From NCBI GenBank assembly GCA_963580285.1, contig OY757014.1, positions 18,392,088 through 18,456,087 of the forward strand: DNA of 64,000 nucleotides. Direction: 5' to 3'. Below are positions 21,663-33,832 of this stretch, one piece after another. Position numbers and translations under genes: made by a program. Position 1 is the stretch's first letter. Each line of letters starts with the position of its first letter. The DNA is from Lucinisca nassula (Eukaryota; Mollusca; Bivalvia; Lucinida; Lucinidae). The notes beneath the pieces are model-generated. The model made no database searches, was not told the origin of the DNA, and was given only the letters and a program-made list of their open reading frames with translations.

Positions 21663-22139
21663 AAAATAAAGTACTGGTTATCAACGAGGAAGTCTTGCTC
21701 GTAATGCTCAGATGTGAGCGTGTAGCAGTAATAGGAGAAAAAAAAGATTATGGAGAAAAAATAGTCTGACCCAAAGATAAAACTCTATTGATAGTGGATA
21801 AAAAGACTTGCGATGATATTTTGCACTAGTATGCATCAGTCGAAAAAAGGAAACATATGGCGGGTGTGTCTTATGATTTTCAAAAGCATGGTGAATTTTT
21901 TATGGCAACATGCATTATTATTATATTTTTTAATCAAACGAAAATCTTTTCGTAGGCAATCCGTGGCAATGATTTCTATCAAAACTCGCGCAACGTGTGA
22001 GATACACTGTCATATGGGGAGTAGTTAATTTTCTTCCACCTAACTAGCAGCTCTTCTGTGGGTCATTTTTAATTATGTGTATGCTATTCTTAGTGTTTGT
22101 TGACCAAACCGTCCGGTATCCCTTAACGATGGTGGTCAA

Positions 22140-23305
22140 TCGGATGTGATCGTGATGGACTTCAGCAAGCCTTTGACAAGGTTGATAATCAAAGGCTCTT
22201 GCTGAAGCTCCGTCGCATAGGCCTCAATAATCAAGTCACTAAATGGATAGCTTCCTTCCTATCAAATAGAACCCAGTGTGTGGTCCTAGATGGCGAAGAG
22301 TCCCAATCATGTCCCGTTCAATTTTGTGTCCCACAGGGCTCTGTTCTTGGCCCCTGTTTGTTTCTAATCTATATAAATGATATGCCAGATACCATACATA
22401 GTAACATCAGGCTGTTCGCAGACGACACCATCATGTACTTGACAATCTATGACCAAACTGACTGCCAACTCCTCCAAACCGATCTCTCAAACTTCGAAAA
22501 ATGGGAAAGTGAATGGTTAATGATGTTTAATCCTGACAAGTGTGTGGTGATCAGGATCACTAAAAAGAAACAGCCTACAGTACCATATTTGAATACAAAC
22601 TCCATGGCAAATTGTTAAATTCAGCAACTTCGGCAAAGTATTTGGGTATCACAATCTCTCAGAACTTGTCATGGACAACACACATTAACCTGATCACAAC
22701 AAAAACAAACAACACATTGAAGTTTATAAAAAGAAACATTCAAAATACAAACCAGAAACTCAAAGAAATGGCTTGTAAAACATATATCCGCCCTCTGCTT
22801 GAATACGCTGCACCTATCTGGGAACCCTGGCAGAAAAAATATATCCATCAAATAGAAATGATTCAACATCGTGCTTTAAGATATATATGTAATGACTACA
22901 GTTTCTTCAGCAGCGTTAGCGCCATGCTTTCAAAACTAAAACTCCCAACTCTTGAAAAACGAAGACAAGATTTCATCTTTGGTCATGTTTTATAAAATAC
23001 AAAACAACTTAGTCAAAATCCAACCCCCGTCATATATACAGCCATCTTTGAGAAATAGAGTCACGATTCCATTCTCTAGGATTAACCCTCATAAGTACCC
23101 ATTTTCCCCCCGCACTGCCAGACTCTGGAACAATCGCCCTCCAGCCATAAGCAACGGCCCAGATCTCGGTTCATTCCAAGCAGGGCTCCTCAAAACCTAA
23201 TAGTAGCACCTTATAAAATCATTTTCATACTTCATCTTTATCATCCTCATCATCTCCTTACCTCAAATCACGTACTGTTATGCTGATTTCACAGTCCAAA
23301 TAAAT
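22140..23305 (+). pseudogene. 5'-truncated LINE reverse transcriptase (Jockey/CR1-like)
   Basis: The fragment starts within the RT domain (MDFSKAFDKV-like, frameshifted near 22180). It continues with VPQGSVLGPCLFLIYINDMP and the catalytic FADDT (about 22411-22428). The frame breaks at ~22615 and ~22950 and the C-terminal part ends near 23200. The 3' end lacks an obvious poly-A. The endonuclease and ORF1 are missing. It would have copied LINE RNA at the chromosomal target when intact. Confidence 0.85.
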
Positions 23306-24646
23306 TCTAAATTCCACATAAATCTTTGATATTGAGAATTGTTTGTCCAAAAGTTTTGTTTCTGGTCATTTTCGCATTCTCTGCACTCCATATATTACTC
23401 TACAGAAGGTGTTTGGAGTACCTGGCAGATTTAGATGCCACTTCTATTTTACTGCTTCACTTCTTTTTTTTTTTTTTTTTTTTTTTTTATTTGTTTGGTA
23501 TGCCAGTTGTATTTAATGCTTCACTTCTGTTTTTTTTTATTTATTTAATTAAATTTTCCTCTTTACAAAACTTTCCCTCGCTGTGGTGTCCCCCACGGTT
23601 GCTGCGTCGCATGTATAAACGAACCGTTAAAGAAAAAATCGAAATCCAACTTTTCGTAGTAACCATAGGTCACATGACAATTATTTAAATAGGATAAAAA
23701 CAACATGGCAGCGGACTTCTGTCAGCCGAGTGATGGTTCGTATTGATAAGGAATATTTTGATATCCAGAAGGTAAGATGGCATTTTTATCAAAGATTTTG
23801 ACTTTTTACAATCCTAGACATGAAATAGACCTACACTACAATGGGTTTACTAGTTTTGCGAAAATTTGAAAGTGCTATATGAACATGTATAGAACCCGTG
23901 TTAGACGTCACATGCACAACTATAAAAAACAAATCTATAAATGGGTGCATGTGTACGTCTAACTTGTTGGACTAAAACCCACTGAGCTGGTGTTCAGGTA
24001 TAAATAAACAAACTACTTAAAACTAAATAGGCCTTTGAATAGCCAGTTGACCATTCTGTGGGAAAGTAACTGTCCTTTTGGCTTTCCGCTATTGATGTTT
24101 CGATTAATGTCTAGTTATTTCGTATTAGTGTTTCTTTCCTTTTGGTGTCTCTGATGGGAGGTGTGGGTTAATTGTATCGATTTCTGATTATTGTTTTCAC
24201 TTCTATTCTAAATAGAACAATAAATTAAATTACATAAATGGTTGTATAGAGACCATTAGCTATATGTATAGTTCAAAATAAAAATCACATATAAAATTGT
24301 CTTTATAAATTAATGTTTAAGGTAAAATATATTTTTAGAAAATGGTTACATAGAGATACATATACACAATATATTGATAAAACCTGAAACAATTTTAGCC
24401 ATTGTACCTAATACATTTTCTTGCACACACACTTGCATGAAGATTCACCATGCAATGAATTCCTGTGAACCCAGACTTATAGAAAACTGGGTTTACAGGG
24501 AAACACTAGTGCTCTCCAACAGATTATGGACTTTATGGTACTCATTTGAACCATCTTGATGACTGAGGCGGTTTTACTTTCTGGTACCATAAGCCAGTCA
24601 AAGGACCGTTATTGCAATGAGTTTTATTTCTATCTTTACATTGCAG

Positions 24647-26015
24647 ACGAGAACAATGGAAGAGAACCACACCGGTGTAAATATTGCCGAAGTGCTAAAT
24701 GAAGCCACAAAAGAGTGGGGGCTGCCAAAGGCTCTGCCTCTTGTTTCTGATAATGCAGCAAATATGGTTGTCGCAGCTAGAGAATTTGGATCAGAGTTGC
24801 ATGTAGGCTGTTTTGCTCATACACTCAACCTAGCCTGTCAGCGTGCCTTAAAACTTAACAGTGTCTCTCGACTATTGGGCAGAATGAGACATGTAGTTGC
24901 GTTCTTCCACAGAAGTGATCCAGCTACGAGAAGTCTTAAACAAAAGCAGAAGCTTCTTCAGTTGCCTGACCATAAACTCATTATTGATGTGTCGACCAAG
25001 GTGGAACTCAGCTTTGGATATGGTTGTCCGATACCTGGAGCAGCAGCCTGCAATCTATGCTGTTCTGACATCAAAGGAAATTCGTGGAAGGGAAAAAGAT
25101 ATTTCACTGTTAAGTGATTCTGATACCTCTTTAGCAGAGGAGTTGGTTGTTGTTCTTACACCTCTACAGACAGCAACCAATGTCTTGTGTGATGAATCTA
25201 CACCAACTGTTTCCATGATTTTGCCCTTACAGCATCAGCTCCTCTCATTCATGGAACAGAAAAATGATGACTCTGAGTTCATAAAAAGTGTGAAAAATGT
25301 TATATCTAATGATCTTAGAGAGAGATATAAGGGCATCAAAACCAAGCTGACTCTTGCGTCCCTCATTGATCCGAGATTCAAACTGGCTCCATTCTTAAAT
25401 GATGAAGAGAAGTTGGATGCTTTTCACAATTTAACAGTGGAAGCAGTTTCAATTTCGAATCAGTGTGTGGTCAAGGAAGAGCCGAAGGCTCACCCAACGG
25501 CAACTGAGCCCTCGGCCCTCCCTGCTCTACCGTCCCTGCCAACGGAAGCGTCTGAGGCTTCTACAGTAACTGTTAGTCCGTCAATCAGTCCTGACAAGAA
25601 GAAAATTAAGTCAGAGAAAACTAGTCCTCCAGCTAGTCCTACTCAGGATACTGATGATAAGTGTATGAAGACTAGTGCAATGTCGAGTCTGTTTGGCGAT
25701 GTCTACATAACAAGTGTAGAAGAACCAAAATCAAACCAAGAAATCTGTGAAAGGGAGGTTATGGAATATCGTAAAGAGAAATCTATCCATGCAAATGAGA
25801 ATCCACTTGCTTGGTGGAAAAACCATAGTGAAAAATTTCCAAATCTGGCACATCTTGCCAAAAAATACCTTTGTATTCCTGCAACCTCTGTACCATCAGA
25901 GCGTGTTTTTTCCACTGCCGGAGACATTGTCACGGCACAGAGGTCCTGTCTAAAGCCAGAACATGTTGATATGTTGATCTTTTTGAAAAAGAATTGGAAT
26001 CCCGTGAATTCTTAA
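24647..26015 (+). pseudogene. hAT transposase, exon 2 (catalytic core and dimerisation domain), frameshifted
   Basis: Begins after TTGCAG in phase 0 with TRTMEENHTG. Motifs LVSDNAANM and CFAHTLNLACQ (second catalytic Asp and the conserved C-x2-H) follow. Near 24995-25000 (GTCGACCAAGGTGG) the frame shifts by one base: upstream reads DVSTK, and the family-typical RWNS continues only in the next frame. From there it is open to TAA at 26013. The C-terminus has the hATC dimerisation domain, with WWKNH, PATSVPSERVFSTAG and a terminal MLIFLKKNW. One extra base explains the break, so an assembly error is possible. A Ser/Pro-rich insert lies around 25480-25660. Confidence 0.85.
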
Positions 26016-26342
26016 TTTCTGAGGGTCATATTTACAGCAGATGACTGGAATCTGATTTTTTGTTTCAAATGTTTCACAAAAACAATGTTGCATTGATAGT
26101 GTTTCTCCAGCTTTTTTATATATTGGTTCTTCTTCATTTATCGCCAGGCAAAGGCTTACTTATTATCATTATGTGAACAACTGAACCAAACAACAATTGA
26201 ACCAAACAATTTTTCAGGTGTTACAGTGGAAGTTACCACAATTTTGTCCCCTGGATTGTTTAAGCTTGACTTTGTATTGAGTGGCAGTGCCAATCGGTCA
26301 GTAAATTTACAGGAACTGTTCATGTCAATTTTATATGTTTGT

Positions 26343-26527
26343 TTAACCCTTATCTTGCTGTTTACGACAACCACTATCGTTGCAAACAGTGTAGATCCAG
26401 ATTTGAAGGCATCTGATCAGGATCTACACTGTTTGAATTTGTAGCAATACATTACATCAAGTTATGTGATTGGTTGATAGACAGAAACTGGTGTGGCTTA
26501 CATGAATATTCAGCAAAATAAGGGTTA
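26343..26527. mobile_element. MITE family C, copy 3
   Basis: Inserted in the 3' part of the hAT element. TTAACCCTTATCTTGCTG at the left; right edge decayed to TTAT. Internal palindrome shortened (GATCCAGATTTGAAGGCATC). Confidence 0.75.
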
Positions 26528-26705
26528 TTTTTTTTGCCGAAGATGGCAAAGAGTTTCACAGATGGTTCTAAATGAATCAAAACTAGAACTCAAATCCAGT
26601 GTTTATTCAGTCTTTATCCATTTTCCATCATGATTACAAACATAGCATGTATTCTGTCTACTTTACACTTTGTTTGAAACTTTATAGCATTTCAAAGCTT
26701 CTAGT

Positions 26706-26828
26706 GAGAGAAACCGATAGTTATCACGATAGTATCGTGATAGTACACCCCGATAGTGATAGTATCGTGATAGTAGTTTCTCCGATAGCGATACTATCGC
26801 GATAGTCAAAATTGCCATCGATAGTCAG
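26706..26828. promoter_or_regulatory. Right subterminal CGATAG repeat cluster
   Basis: Repeated CGATAGT and ATCGTGATAG motifs in ~120 bp mirror those at the left end. Probable transposase binding region. Confidence 0.6.
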
Positions 26829-27063
26829 CCCTACAGTGTAGACACTATGACACAGACTTTGCTATATGTTACGCTACATTGCAGAAAAAGATGTCCACTT
26901 GTAGGGATGGGTAGATTTTGCACAATATATGAAAAAAATTATCAGGTTTGGGCAGCCTGTGGCCTTGAAAATGATATCAAAATCCAAACACTGTTTTCCA
27001 CATATAATGTATAAAATGTGCATAAAATTTTCCAGGGGTGCCCTTCGTAATGTGTGAAGTACA

Positions 27064-27327
27064 TTACGAAAACATGCCTATACACATACATTGTAAACTT
27101 TATCCCCGAAAAAATAAAAATTTTAGGATGAAAAATTGTGATATTTTTCTTATTTCTGATCAAAATATAGATTGTGGGTACTCCTTAGAACTGCCTCATT
27201 GAGGCAGTTCTAACGAGTACCCATAATCTATATTTTAGAGCACAAATAAGTAAAACAGGTTTACCCCTGCAAACCCCAGTTTTACTATATAAAAGTGGGG
27301 TTCAAGGGTCAAAATATGTTTTCGGGA
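27064..27327. mobile_element. Family H MITE
   Basis: Termini ACGAAAACATGCCTATACA and ATATGTTTTCGGGATG. Core stem TAGAACTGCCTCATTGAGGC with ACCCATAATCTATATTTTAG. Also contains CCCCAGTTTT...AAAAGTGGGG arms. Confidence 0.7.
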
Positions 27328-27556
27328 TGTCTAGTTTATCCCCATCCTAGTGATGTAAACATGTGAGTTCCGTAAGAATCCAGACAACAGTTCAGTTTTA
27401 CCCATTCATATGATAAACTAGTAATGTTTTCAAAAAGAAAACTATGTCCCCTACCATTAAAATCACCAAACAAACCTGTTAAATTATGTTACAGAAAAAC
27501 ATGTCCACCTCTTCGAGTGCATAAATTTTGTACAATACATGAAAAAAATTAACAGG

Positions 27557-27817
27557 TTTGGGCAGCACCACGCAGAGCTGAATCCGGCCCGCACACTAGT
27601 ACTGGTTAACAGCTTAGGGGATCTAAGCCTGTCCAGGAACCGCGGTGCGAGGTGGACCGTCCATGCTAATAAACCCTATTGGTTTCATTGGGCAACAGGG
27701 CTTGAGATGTCATTTCATCTCACTGTCGGGTATAAGTCCCACAAAATTGGAAGCAACGTCTCCAAAATGACCTTTACAGTGTTGACGGGGACGTTAAACC
27801 TCAAATCAAACAAACAA
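27557..27817 (+). repeat. SINE S1
   Basis: Sense-strand copy from CCACGCAGAGCTGAATCCGG to GACGTTAAACCTCAAATCAA plus ACAAACAA. It lacks the first ~45 bp of the head. It is close to the copies at 14893 and 46022. Confidence 0.85.
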
Positions 27818-28235
27818 TCCTAGTGATGTTAACCAAATCCAGACACAAGTTCAGTTGTTCCCATTCATATTGTTGATAAACTACTGAATCCAAATTGTTC
27901 CATATCATTAAAATCACCAAACAAACCTATGTGGCCTTGAAAATAAGGTCAAGGTCACCAAGCAGAATATAGTGTTTGTAATGTTGCCATGTTATGTTTT
28001 ACACTCTGTATCTGCAAATACTTAATTTTGTCTTGCCAGTTGTCTAAAATAACAACAGCATTGCATTTTCTGGAACTATGGTCTTGAATTGTTTGACAAC
28101 AAAGAAATCAAAATGTCTCCTGTTGATTCTGAGTCAAATGGATGAAAGCTTAACTGCACAGAAATCTTCTGAAACCTTAAATTATTTCATTCAGTGTGTG
28201 TGTGTGTGTGTGTGCGTGCATGCGTGCGTACGTGC

Positions 28236-28277
<42 letters not shown>

Positions 28278-28735
28278 TGATTATTATATGTAAATTGTAA
28301 CTTGTAAATATTTCTGCAAATATCTGAGGGCCGCAGTGGAGACTAGCTTTGTACTAACCTTCTTGAAATAAAGTCTTTAATATCATTATAATTAATATTT
28401 TATTATCATGACATACTGTAAAATGTTTTGAAATGTTACATAACAAGATTGCAACAAGGATATGATACAGACCTTGTTACACCTTACATTACATGTCCAT
28501 TTCTAGGGGTGCATAAATTTTGTACAATATATGAAAAAAAAATTAACAGGTTCGGGCTGCCTGTGGCCTTGAAAATGATATCAAGGCCATCAAAACCCTA
28601 TCACTGTTCTCCCTCATCCTAGTGATGTAACCAAGAATCCAGACAACTGTTTTGACTGTGCATCAGCCAAAAGAAAACGGATTCTCACCAAAAATAATAC
28701 AACCCCTCCACCACACACCCAAACCCCACCCCCTC
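27818..28735. other. Interspersed repeat fragments and GT microsatellite
   Basis: A module with GCAGCCTGTGGCCTTGAAAA and CATCCTAGTGATGTAACCAA recurs around 26945, 27820 and 28555, so it is a dispersed repeat of unknown type. The GT array is at 28194-28276. No gene. Confidence 0.55.
28194..28276. repeat. (GT)n microsatellite with GCGT interruptions
   Basis: About 40 dinucleotides, interrupted by GCGTGCATGCGTGCGTACG. Confidence 0.95.
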
Positions 28736-28739
28736 AGGA

Positions 28740-29455
28740 ATATTATGTAGGAAAAGAATGAAAGTTCAAGTCGGATCCGACAAGCTGGAAGTTGTAGCTT
28801 CCTTTTGCTACCTAGGTAATATGCTCACTGCAGCGGGTGGTTGCGACCTTTTCAACTACATCACGTGTGAAAACAGCCTGGAAGAAATTCAAGTAGTTGC
28901 TACCAGTTCTCTCTTCCCGCCACCTCTCGTTCAAAACACGTGGCCATGTGTATAGCTCTTGTGTGCGGAGTGCAATGCTCCATGCCAGTGAGACATGGCC
29001 ATTGACAAAGCCAAACCTCCAACGTCTACAGCGGAATGACAGGGCAATGATCCGACAGATCTGCAATGTCAAGCCACTGGACACTGTCACCATCAGGTCC
29101 AGTGAGTTACTTAAGCGTCTTGGCATTGAGGACCTGGACCTCATCCTGAAAGAGAGAAGGCTCCGCTGGTATGGACATGTGGAACGCTCCAACGGTGCAG
29201 TCAAGACTGCCTGTGACATACAGGTAGGTGGAAAGCGGGGGCCTGGAAGGCCCAAGATGACATGGAAGCTGCTAACAGAAAGAGATTGCAGAGAATGGAA
29301 GCTCTCTGCTATCGATTCTCACGATAGACAAACCTGGAGATCTGGTGTAAGATCTGCCATGCGTGCAGCAAGCCAGCTACCTGGAAAGAGGCCCACTTGT
29401 GTGGACGTTGCCCCTGTGCCTGCACTTTAATAAAAAATCCGTTGATGATGATGAT
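28740..29455 (+). pseudogene. 3' end of a LINE ORF2 (C-terminal region)
   Basis: Two frames together encode a LINE C-terminus: VASFCYLGNML, then after a break near 28860 LHASETWPLTKPNLQRLQR, RRLRWYGHVERS and KRGPGRPKMTW. These are typical of the region after the RT domain in RTE/Nimb/CR1-like LINEs; I cannot fix the clade. The stop at 29428 is followed by AATAAAA and a (GAT)n tail, a usual LINE 3' end. The RT catalytic part is missing through 5' truncation. Confidence 0.8.
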
Positions 29456-29574
29456 GAAAATGCCTCTCCATTTTCAGCTATAGCAATCAAAAGTGATTTA
29501 AAGTGGCAAAACAGAACAGTTACTCCAGATCTTCACAGCTTGACAGATGGAAACAAACAGTAGAAGCCAGCATC

Positions 29575-29800
29575 ATTGAATTCCATATTTATCCTATGTA
29601 TTCGAACAGAATCTGCCTGAACAAACAGTGTAAAACCAGATGAGATGCCACAGAATGTGGCATCTCATCAGGGTTTACATGGTTTGCCACTCATTCAGCT
29701 GTCATAAGACACTACATCAAGTAAATTGTACACGTTACAATTTCAGAACAAGTGTGGTAAAGAGTTGAAGTATTCGAATACTTAGGGTAATTACGGTACC
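29575..29800. mobile_element. Palindromic MITE, GATGCCAC class
   Basis: Palindrome about 29622-29690 (AAACAGTGTAAAACC, GATGCCACAGAATGTGG, CATGGTTTGCC), ending near AGGGTAATTACGGTA. Same type as 15660-15855. Confidence 0.6.
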
Positions 29801-29845
29801 AGGATAATGCCAACAAAAATTGTAAAGAGCAGTCAACCTTATTTC

Positions 29846-30049
29846 TTAACCAATTGCAGGTGGTGGGCAAACCCCAAATGGGTACCCTGGCAAACAGTGC
29901 AAGCCCAGATCAAACACCGCAGAATGTGGCGTCTGATCAAGGCCTGCACTATTTCCATCAATGAAAAATAGGCCTACCAGCCCTTATATGACAAATGGAC
30001 TTGTCCACCATATAGAAATGGAAGAGTCCACCAGTATACAATGGGTTTA
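29846..30049. mobile_element. MITE family B, copy 2
   Basis: Left TTAACCAATTGCAG; right ACAATGGGTTTA, decayed from TTAA. Palindrome with CAAACACCGCAGAATGTGG. Arms GGACTTGTCCACC and GGAAGAGTCCACC. Confidence 0.8.
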
Positions 30050-30351
30050 GGTCCAGACAAGGCAGGGTAATTTTGGAATAATATTTCTTAAGTCTTCATT
30101 AGAAGATATCATGTGGCTACTTGTTAGAATTGCCTCAATGAGTTGATTCTAACAGGCACCATAACATACGTTTCTAATGAGAAATAAGGAAATTCAAACA
30201 AGTTATTATCTTTGATATGTTTTGTCTGGTACAATACAGTAAGAAGAAGCTGTCATCATTAAGCCAGTAGTTAGTATAGGAAAAATGCCAACAAAATTCA
30301 TTTAGGTCCATACACTGGTTGTAATGAAAATATATCAGTTTGGCATGGAGT

Positions 30352-30578
30352 TTAACCCTTTTAGTACCACATGGAATCTTCCTCCTTATATATAGCAGGA
30401 ATCCATTCCAACATTTAGGGTGTTAGGTTGCGTTTTCATCAAAATTTAATTGGAAAATGACTGAACTTTTAGTAAACAGTGAAGGCCTGATCAGACGCCA
30501 CATTCAGCGGCATCTGATCTGGGCATGCACTGTTTGGCATGGTACCCGTTTTGGGGTTTCTGGTACTAAATGGGTTAA
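30352..30578. mobile_element. MITE family A, copy 4
   Basis: TTAACCCTTTTAGTACC to GGTACTAAATGGGTTAA. Palindrome GACGCCACATTCAGCGGC is slightly mismatched. Confidence 0.88.
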
Positions 30579-30794
30579 TGACTAAGATCACATGGGTTAC
30601 AAGGTATTGAGTGAATAAGCATTTTTCAATTTTACAGCCAAAAATGAAAATTTTTAGATAATAATTTCTGATTTATTTCTGATTTTTGATATTTTTTATA
30701 TTTCTGCACAAAAACATAGAATGTGGGAATGCATTCGGGAATGAATTCAGACAAGAAGATTGTGGGAACGCATTCAGACGAGAAGATTTTTAAA

Positions 30795-31310
30795 GATTTT
30801 TCCCTTATAAGTCTGTAAAACAAGTGGGCCCTGGGGGCGGCCATTTTTGTCCCAAGAACTATAGTTTGAGCAATCTTGGTAGAGGTCCACTAGATGAAGC
30901 TACACACCAAATATCAAAGACCTGTGTCTTCTGGTTTCAGACAAGAAGATTTTGAAGGTTTTCCCCAATAAGGGTCTATGTAAAACATGTGACCCCTAGG
31001 GTGGGGCCAATTTTGACCTCCGGGCGATAATTTGTCCAACTTTGGTAGAGGTCCTAAAGGTGAAGTTACATACCAAATATCAGAGACCTGGGGCTTCTGG
31101 TTTCAGACAAGAAGATTTTAAAAGGTTTTTGCTAATTGCTATTTGTTGCCATGGCAACCAGAGTTCTGCATGGAATTAAATTGTTCGAGCAACTTTGAAA
31201 GAGGTCCATCCAAAGACCATTTCTGCCAAGTTTGGTCAGTATCTGTTCAGTGGTTTAGGAAGAGATGTTGTTTAAAGAAATTGTGAATTGACAGACAGAT
31301 GGGCGACAAC
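30795..31310 (+). repeat. Degenerate pearl-like core
   Basis: About three ~150-bp units of the GGTTTCAGACAAGAAGATTTT type, starting at ACAAGTGGGCCCTGGGGG. It ends with GACAGACAGATGGGCGACAA but lacks the closing hairpin. Confidence 0.6.
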
Positions 31311-31670
31311 GGACGGTGACCAATCAGAAGCTGAACTGGGCAAAAAGGGCCACAACCATTGGGGGTCAGTTTTTCAAACAGATGCCAGCATCACTGCTGC
31401 CAAATTATTTTGAAATCAACCATTGGCTTTTGATGCCCGGGCATAGGTCATGGTCAACCAAGGGTCATCATCATTTTAGGCCAGAGTCTCCTATGATGTA
31501 TACCAAAACCTTTTTTTTTCAACAATATATATGGTCATGACAACCACCAAGGTCCCTGAAACACATTTTGATTTCTCAACCCCACTGCTGTATATGTAAT
31601 TTGGTTCCAATCAGCACAGTGAATTTCAAAGTCAAAAATACAAAATCTGAGGCGCACAGAACCAAGATTA

Positions 31671-31866
31671 CCATAAATTCGAAAGTTTGCCTAACTAAGC
31701 AAATTGTGCAGACCCAGATCAGACTGCTCCTGATCAGGGTCTACACTGTTTGCCATTCTGTCTGCACCTTTTGGACTCCATGCTCGAACGTGAAATAAAT
31801 TTGTTAAATTTTATAGAGACTTACAGCAAGTTCTCAAGGTTTCCAAACTTTTATGGTTTTACGATA
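31671..31866. mobile_element. MITE family E, old copy
   Basis: Palindrome GACCCAGATCAGACTGC/TCCTGATCAGGGTCTAC, then CCTTTTGGACTCCATGC, as in the other E copies. Left terminus worn. Confidence 0.6.
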
Positions 31867-32399
31867 GTTTTGGTACTTCTGACAGTTCATATATTAACTC
31901 CAATGTTATATACTGCAACAGAATCAGAAAATCCTGTTTTGTCTTTTTCCAAAGCCTAAGCCACAGAATTCAACCTTCACATAGAACAGGTCAAGGTCAA
32001 ACAAGGGCCATCATCTGAATAAAAGCGCGGTAAGCACTGCATCATGCCTGCCACTGCACTTAGTGCTATAACACTGTCAAAAATAAATTCAAAGTGAAGG
32101 TGCATTATGAAGGTGACATGAATTCACAGCCTTGCTCAGGAGAAGTTGGGGGATGGTCAGGTCTAAAACTTTCTCTTTGTGATGTATGGGCTAAAATGAG
32201 TGTTAAAAGCAAGATATGAAAGAATCGATGATTTAGATTTTCTGAACAGAGTTTAATAAAGCATAAAGATCAGATCTTAGTGCAGCCATATTAAAGTAAT
32301 AAATTTCTGATAAGGTCTCTTAACTGCTTGTTTTCCTTGAAAATGTGTCATAAGTTCTGCTACAATGCTTAAAAAGCTGATCACCACTAGCAGACAGCA
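31867..32399. other. Unassigned stretch
   Basis: No gene, termini or RNA signal that I can support. A CAAGGTCAAACAAGGGCCATC motif near 31990 resembles pearl-core vocabulary. Confidence 0.45.
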
Positions 32400-32631
32400 T
32401 TAACCCTTTTTGTACCAAATGGAATCTTCCTCCTTATATACATGTATAGCAGGTGTCCATTTCAAAATTTAGGGGTGCCATGTTGTTTTCTTCAAATCTA
32501 TTTGGAAACTTGCGGAACATTTTACAAATGGTGTGAGCCCTGATCAGACGCCGCATTCTGCGGCGTCTGATCTGGGCCTGCACTGTTTGCCAGGGTACCC
32601 GTTTTGGAGTTTCTGGTACAAAATGCATTAA
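32400..32631. mobile_element. MITE family A, copy 5
   Basis: TTAACCCTTTTTGTACC at the left; the right end GGTACAAAATGCATTAA has lost the GGG. Perfect stem GACGCCGC/GCGGCGTC. Confidence 0.85.
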
Positions 32632-32671
32632 GAAAGATTTTTGAGAGAAACCAAAACTTGACATTTATGTA

Positions 32672-33832
32672 ACCAGAGGACCAATGATCCTGTACCGCTC
32701 ACCTGAATCCTGAGCATTTATGGAGCCATTTGGTTTCTGAGAAGATTTTTGAAGGGCTTTAACCATGGCAGCCATCTTCGTCATATGACCTAAACCATTT
32801 GAACAATTTTTTTTCCTCCATCCCATGAAGGCTTCATCTCAATGACCTTTGGCCAAGATCAAACAATGACCAAGTTTCATGATAATAAGCCTATTGGTTT
32901 CAGAGAAGAAGATTTTTGAAGAGTTTTTACTTTAAATAGGCATGGTGGCCATATTAGTCATGTGACCAAACTAATATTATTTTTCATGTTTTTGTCCCCA
33001 AAAACTTTTCATATGAAAGGTTATGAAACACATAGTGGTTTCAAAGGAAAGTAAGTTTAATTTTTCATATCTGAATGACCTTGGGCCAGGTTCAAAGAAT
33101 GATCTTGATCTTGAATACTCATGTCCTCTCATCCACTCATTTAGCGAACTGCATCTACCAATTTTCAGAGCACAGGCAGCAGTAGTTTTCGAAAAATACA
33201 CGGTTTTGACTTTTTCCGATACAAAAGTCTATATGACCAAATTTGAACTTGGCCTGAAATAGAACAAGGTCATCTAAGGGTCATCATTTGAACAATGTAT
33301 GATGGGCCCCAGTCCCCAATGCTACATACACCCGTGGACACAAAAGCGTCCAAACTTTGATGAGCGTCATGTCATTCTGACTTGAAACATCATTCAATAT
33401 ATCCTCACATCATACCTGTCAACTGCCTGACAGAAATAAATTCAAAACACAAGGTGATGTACATTTCATTGCTGGCTCCTGCACTGTCCAATCAACATAC
33501 ATCTCAAATGTCAATCAGAAAGAGTTTGTCAAACTGAGACCAATCAATTGCTTGATCTAGTTTTAGAATTCTTTGATGAATGACCTTTGCTTGTCAAACT
33601 AACTTGATGCAAATAGATTCATTGAAAGTTATTTCATAGGAGTTTGAACGCTTTTGCGTCCACGGGTGTATCAAGTTTCATGACAATTGGCCTACTGGTT
33701 CCAGAGAAGATTTTTGAAGGGTTTTACCTGGTGGCCATCTTGGTCATGTGACCAAACTCAACACAGAACCGGGATTCACCATTAAAGTACCATCATTGCA
33801 TATGTCAAAGTAGTTTTGTGGTGCTGCAATAA
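32672..33832 (+). repeat. Old pearl-like element, interrupted
   Basis: Begins CCAGAGGACCAATGATCC and CGCTCACCTG, matching the 5' end of the pearl-like elements. A few ~150-bp units follow (GAAGATTTTTGAAG, GGTGGCCATCTTGG). MITE F is inserted at 33327-33670. The 3' end has not been found. Confidence 0.6.
33327..33670. mobile_element. MITE family F, copy 2 (inverted)
   Basis: TA at both edges, termini CACCCGTGGACACAAAAGC. Orientation opposite to copy 1; inserted in a pearl-like core. Confidence 0.85.

Larger units (their letters stand above)
20357..24646 (+). other. Intron of the hAT transposase, filled with repeats
   Basis: Bounded by GTAAAA and TTTACATTGCAG. Holds a MITE (20930-21106), a tRNA-like SINE (about 21540-21660), a LINE fragment (22140-23305), a 28-T run near 23465 and an H-like fragment (about 24400-24600). 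Other stretches are unassigned. Confidence 0.75.
19039..26836 (+). mobile_element. ZBED-type hAT transposon, frameshifted, with nested insertions
   Basis: The left end TAGGGGTGTAACGAT and the right end reading inward TAGGGCTGACTATCGAT are imperfect inverted termini. Both sides are flanked by TGTAGAC (19032-19038 and 26837-26843), a 7-bp match where hAT elements normally leave 8 bp. Arrays of CGATAG/CTATCG lie at both ends. Inside is a two-exon BED-finger hAT transposase with a 4.3 kb intron that holds SINE, MITE and LINE fragments. The transposase carries a frameshift, so this copy is probably inactive. Confidence 0.85.

Noticed and set aside
19676..26015. Domesticated host ZBED gene
   Set aside because: Transposon-like termini, 7-bp flanking repeats, subterminal motif arrays and a frameshift fit a transposon better.
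28078..28293. 71-codon frame
   Set aside because: Its second half is the GT microsatellite and the first half has no support.
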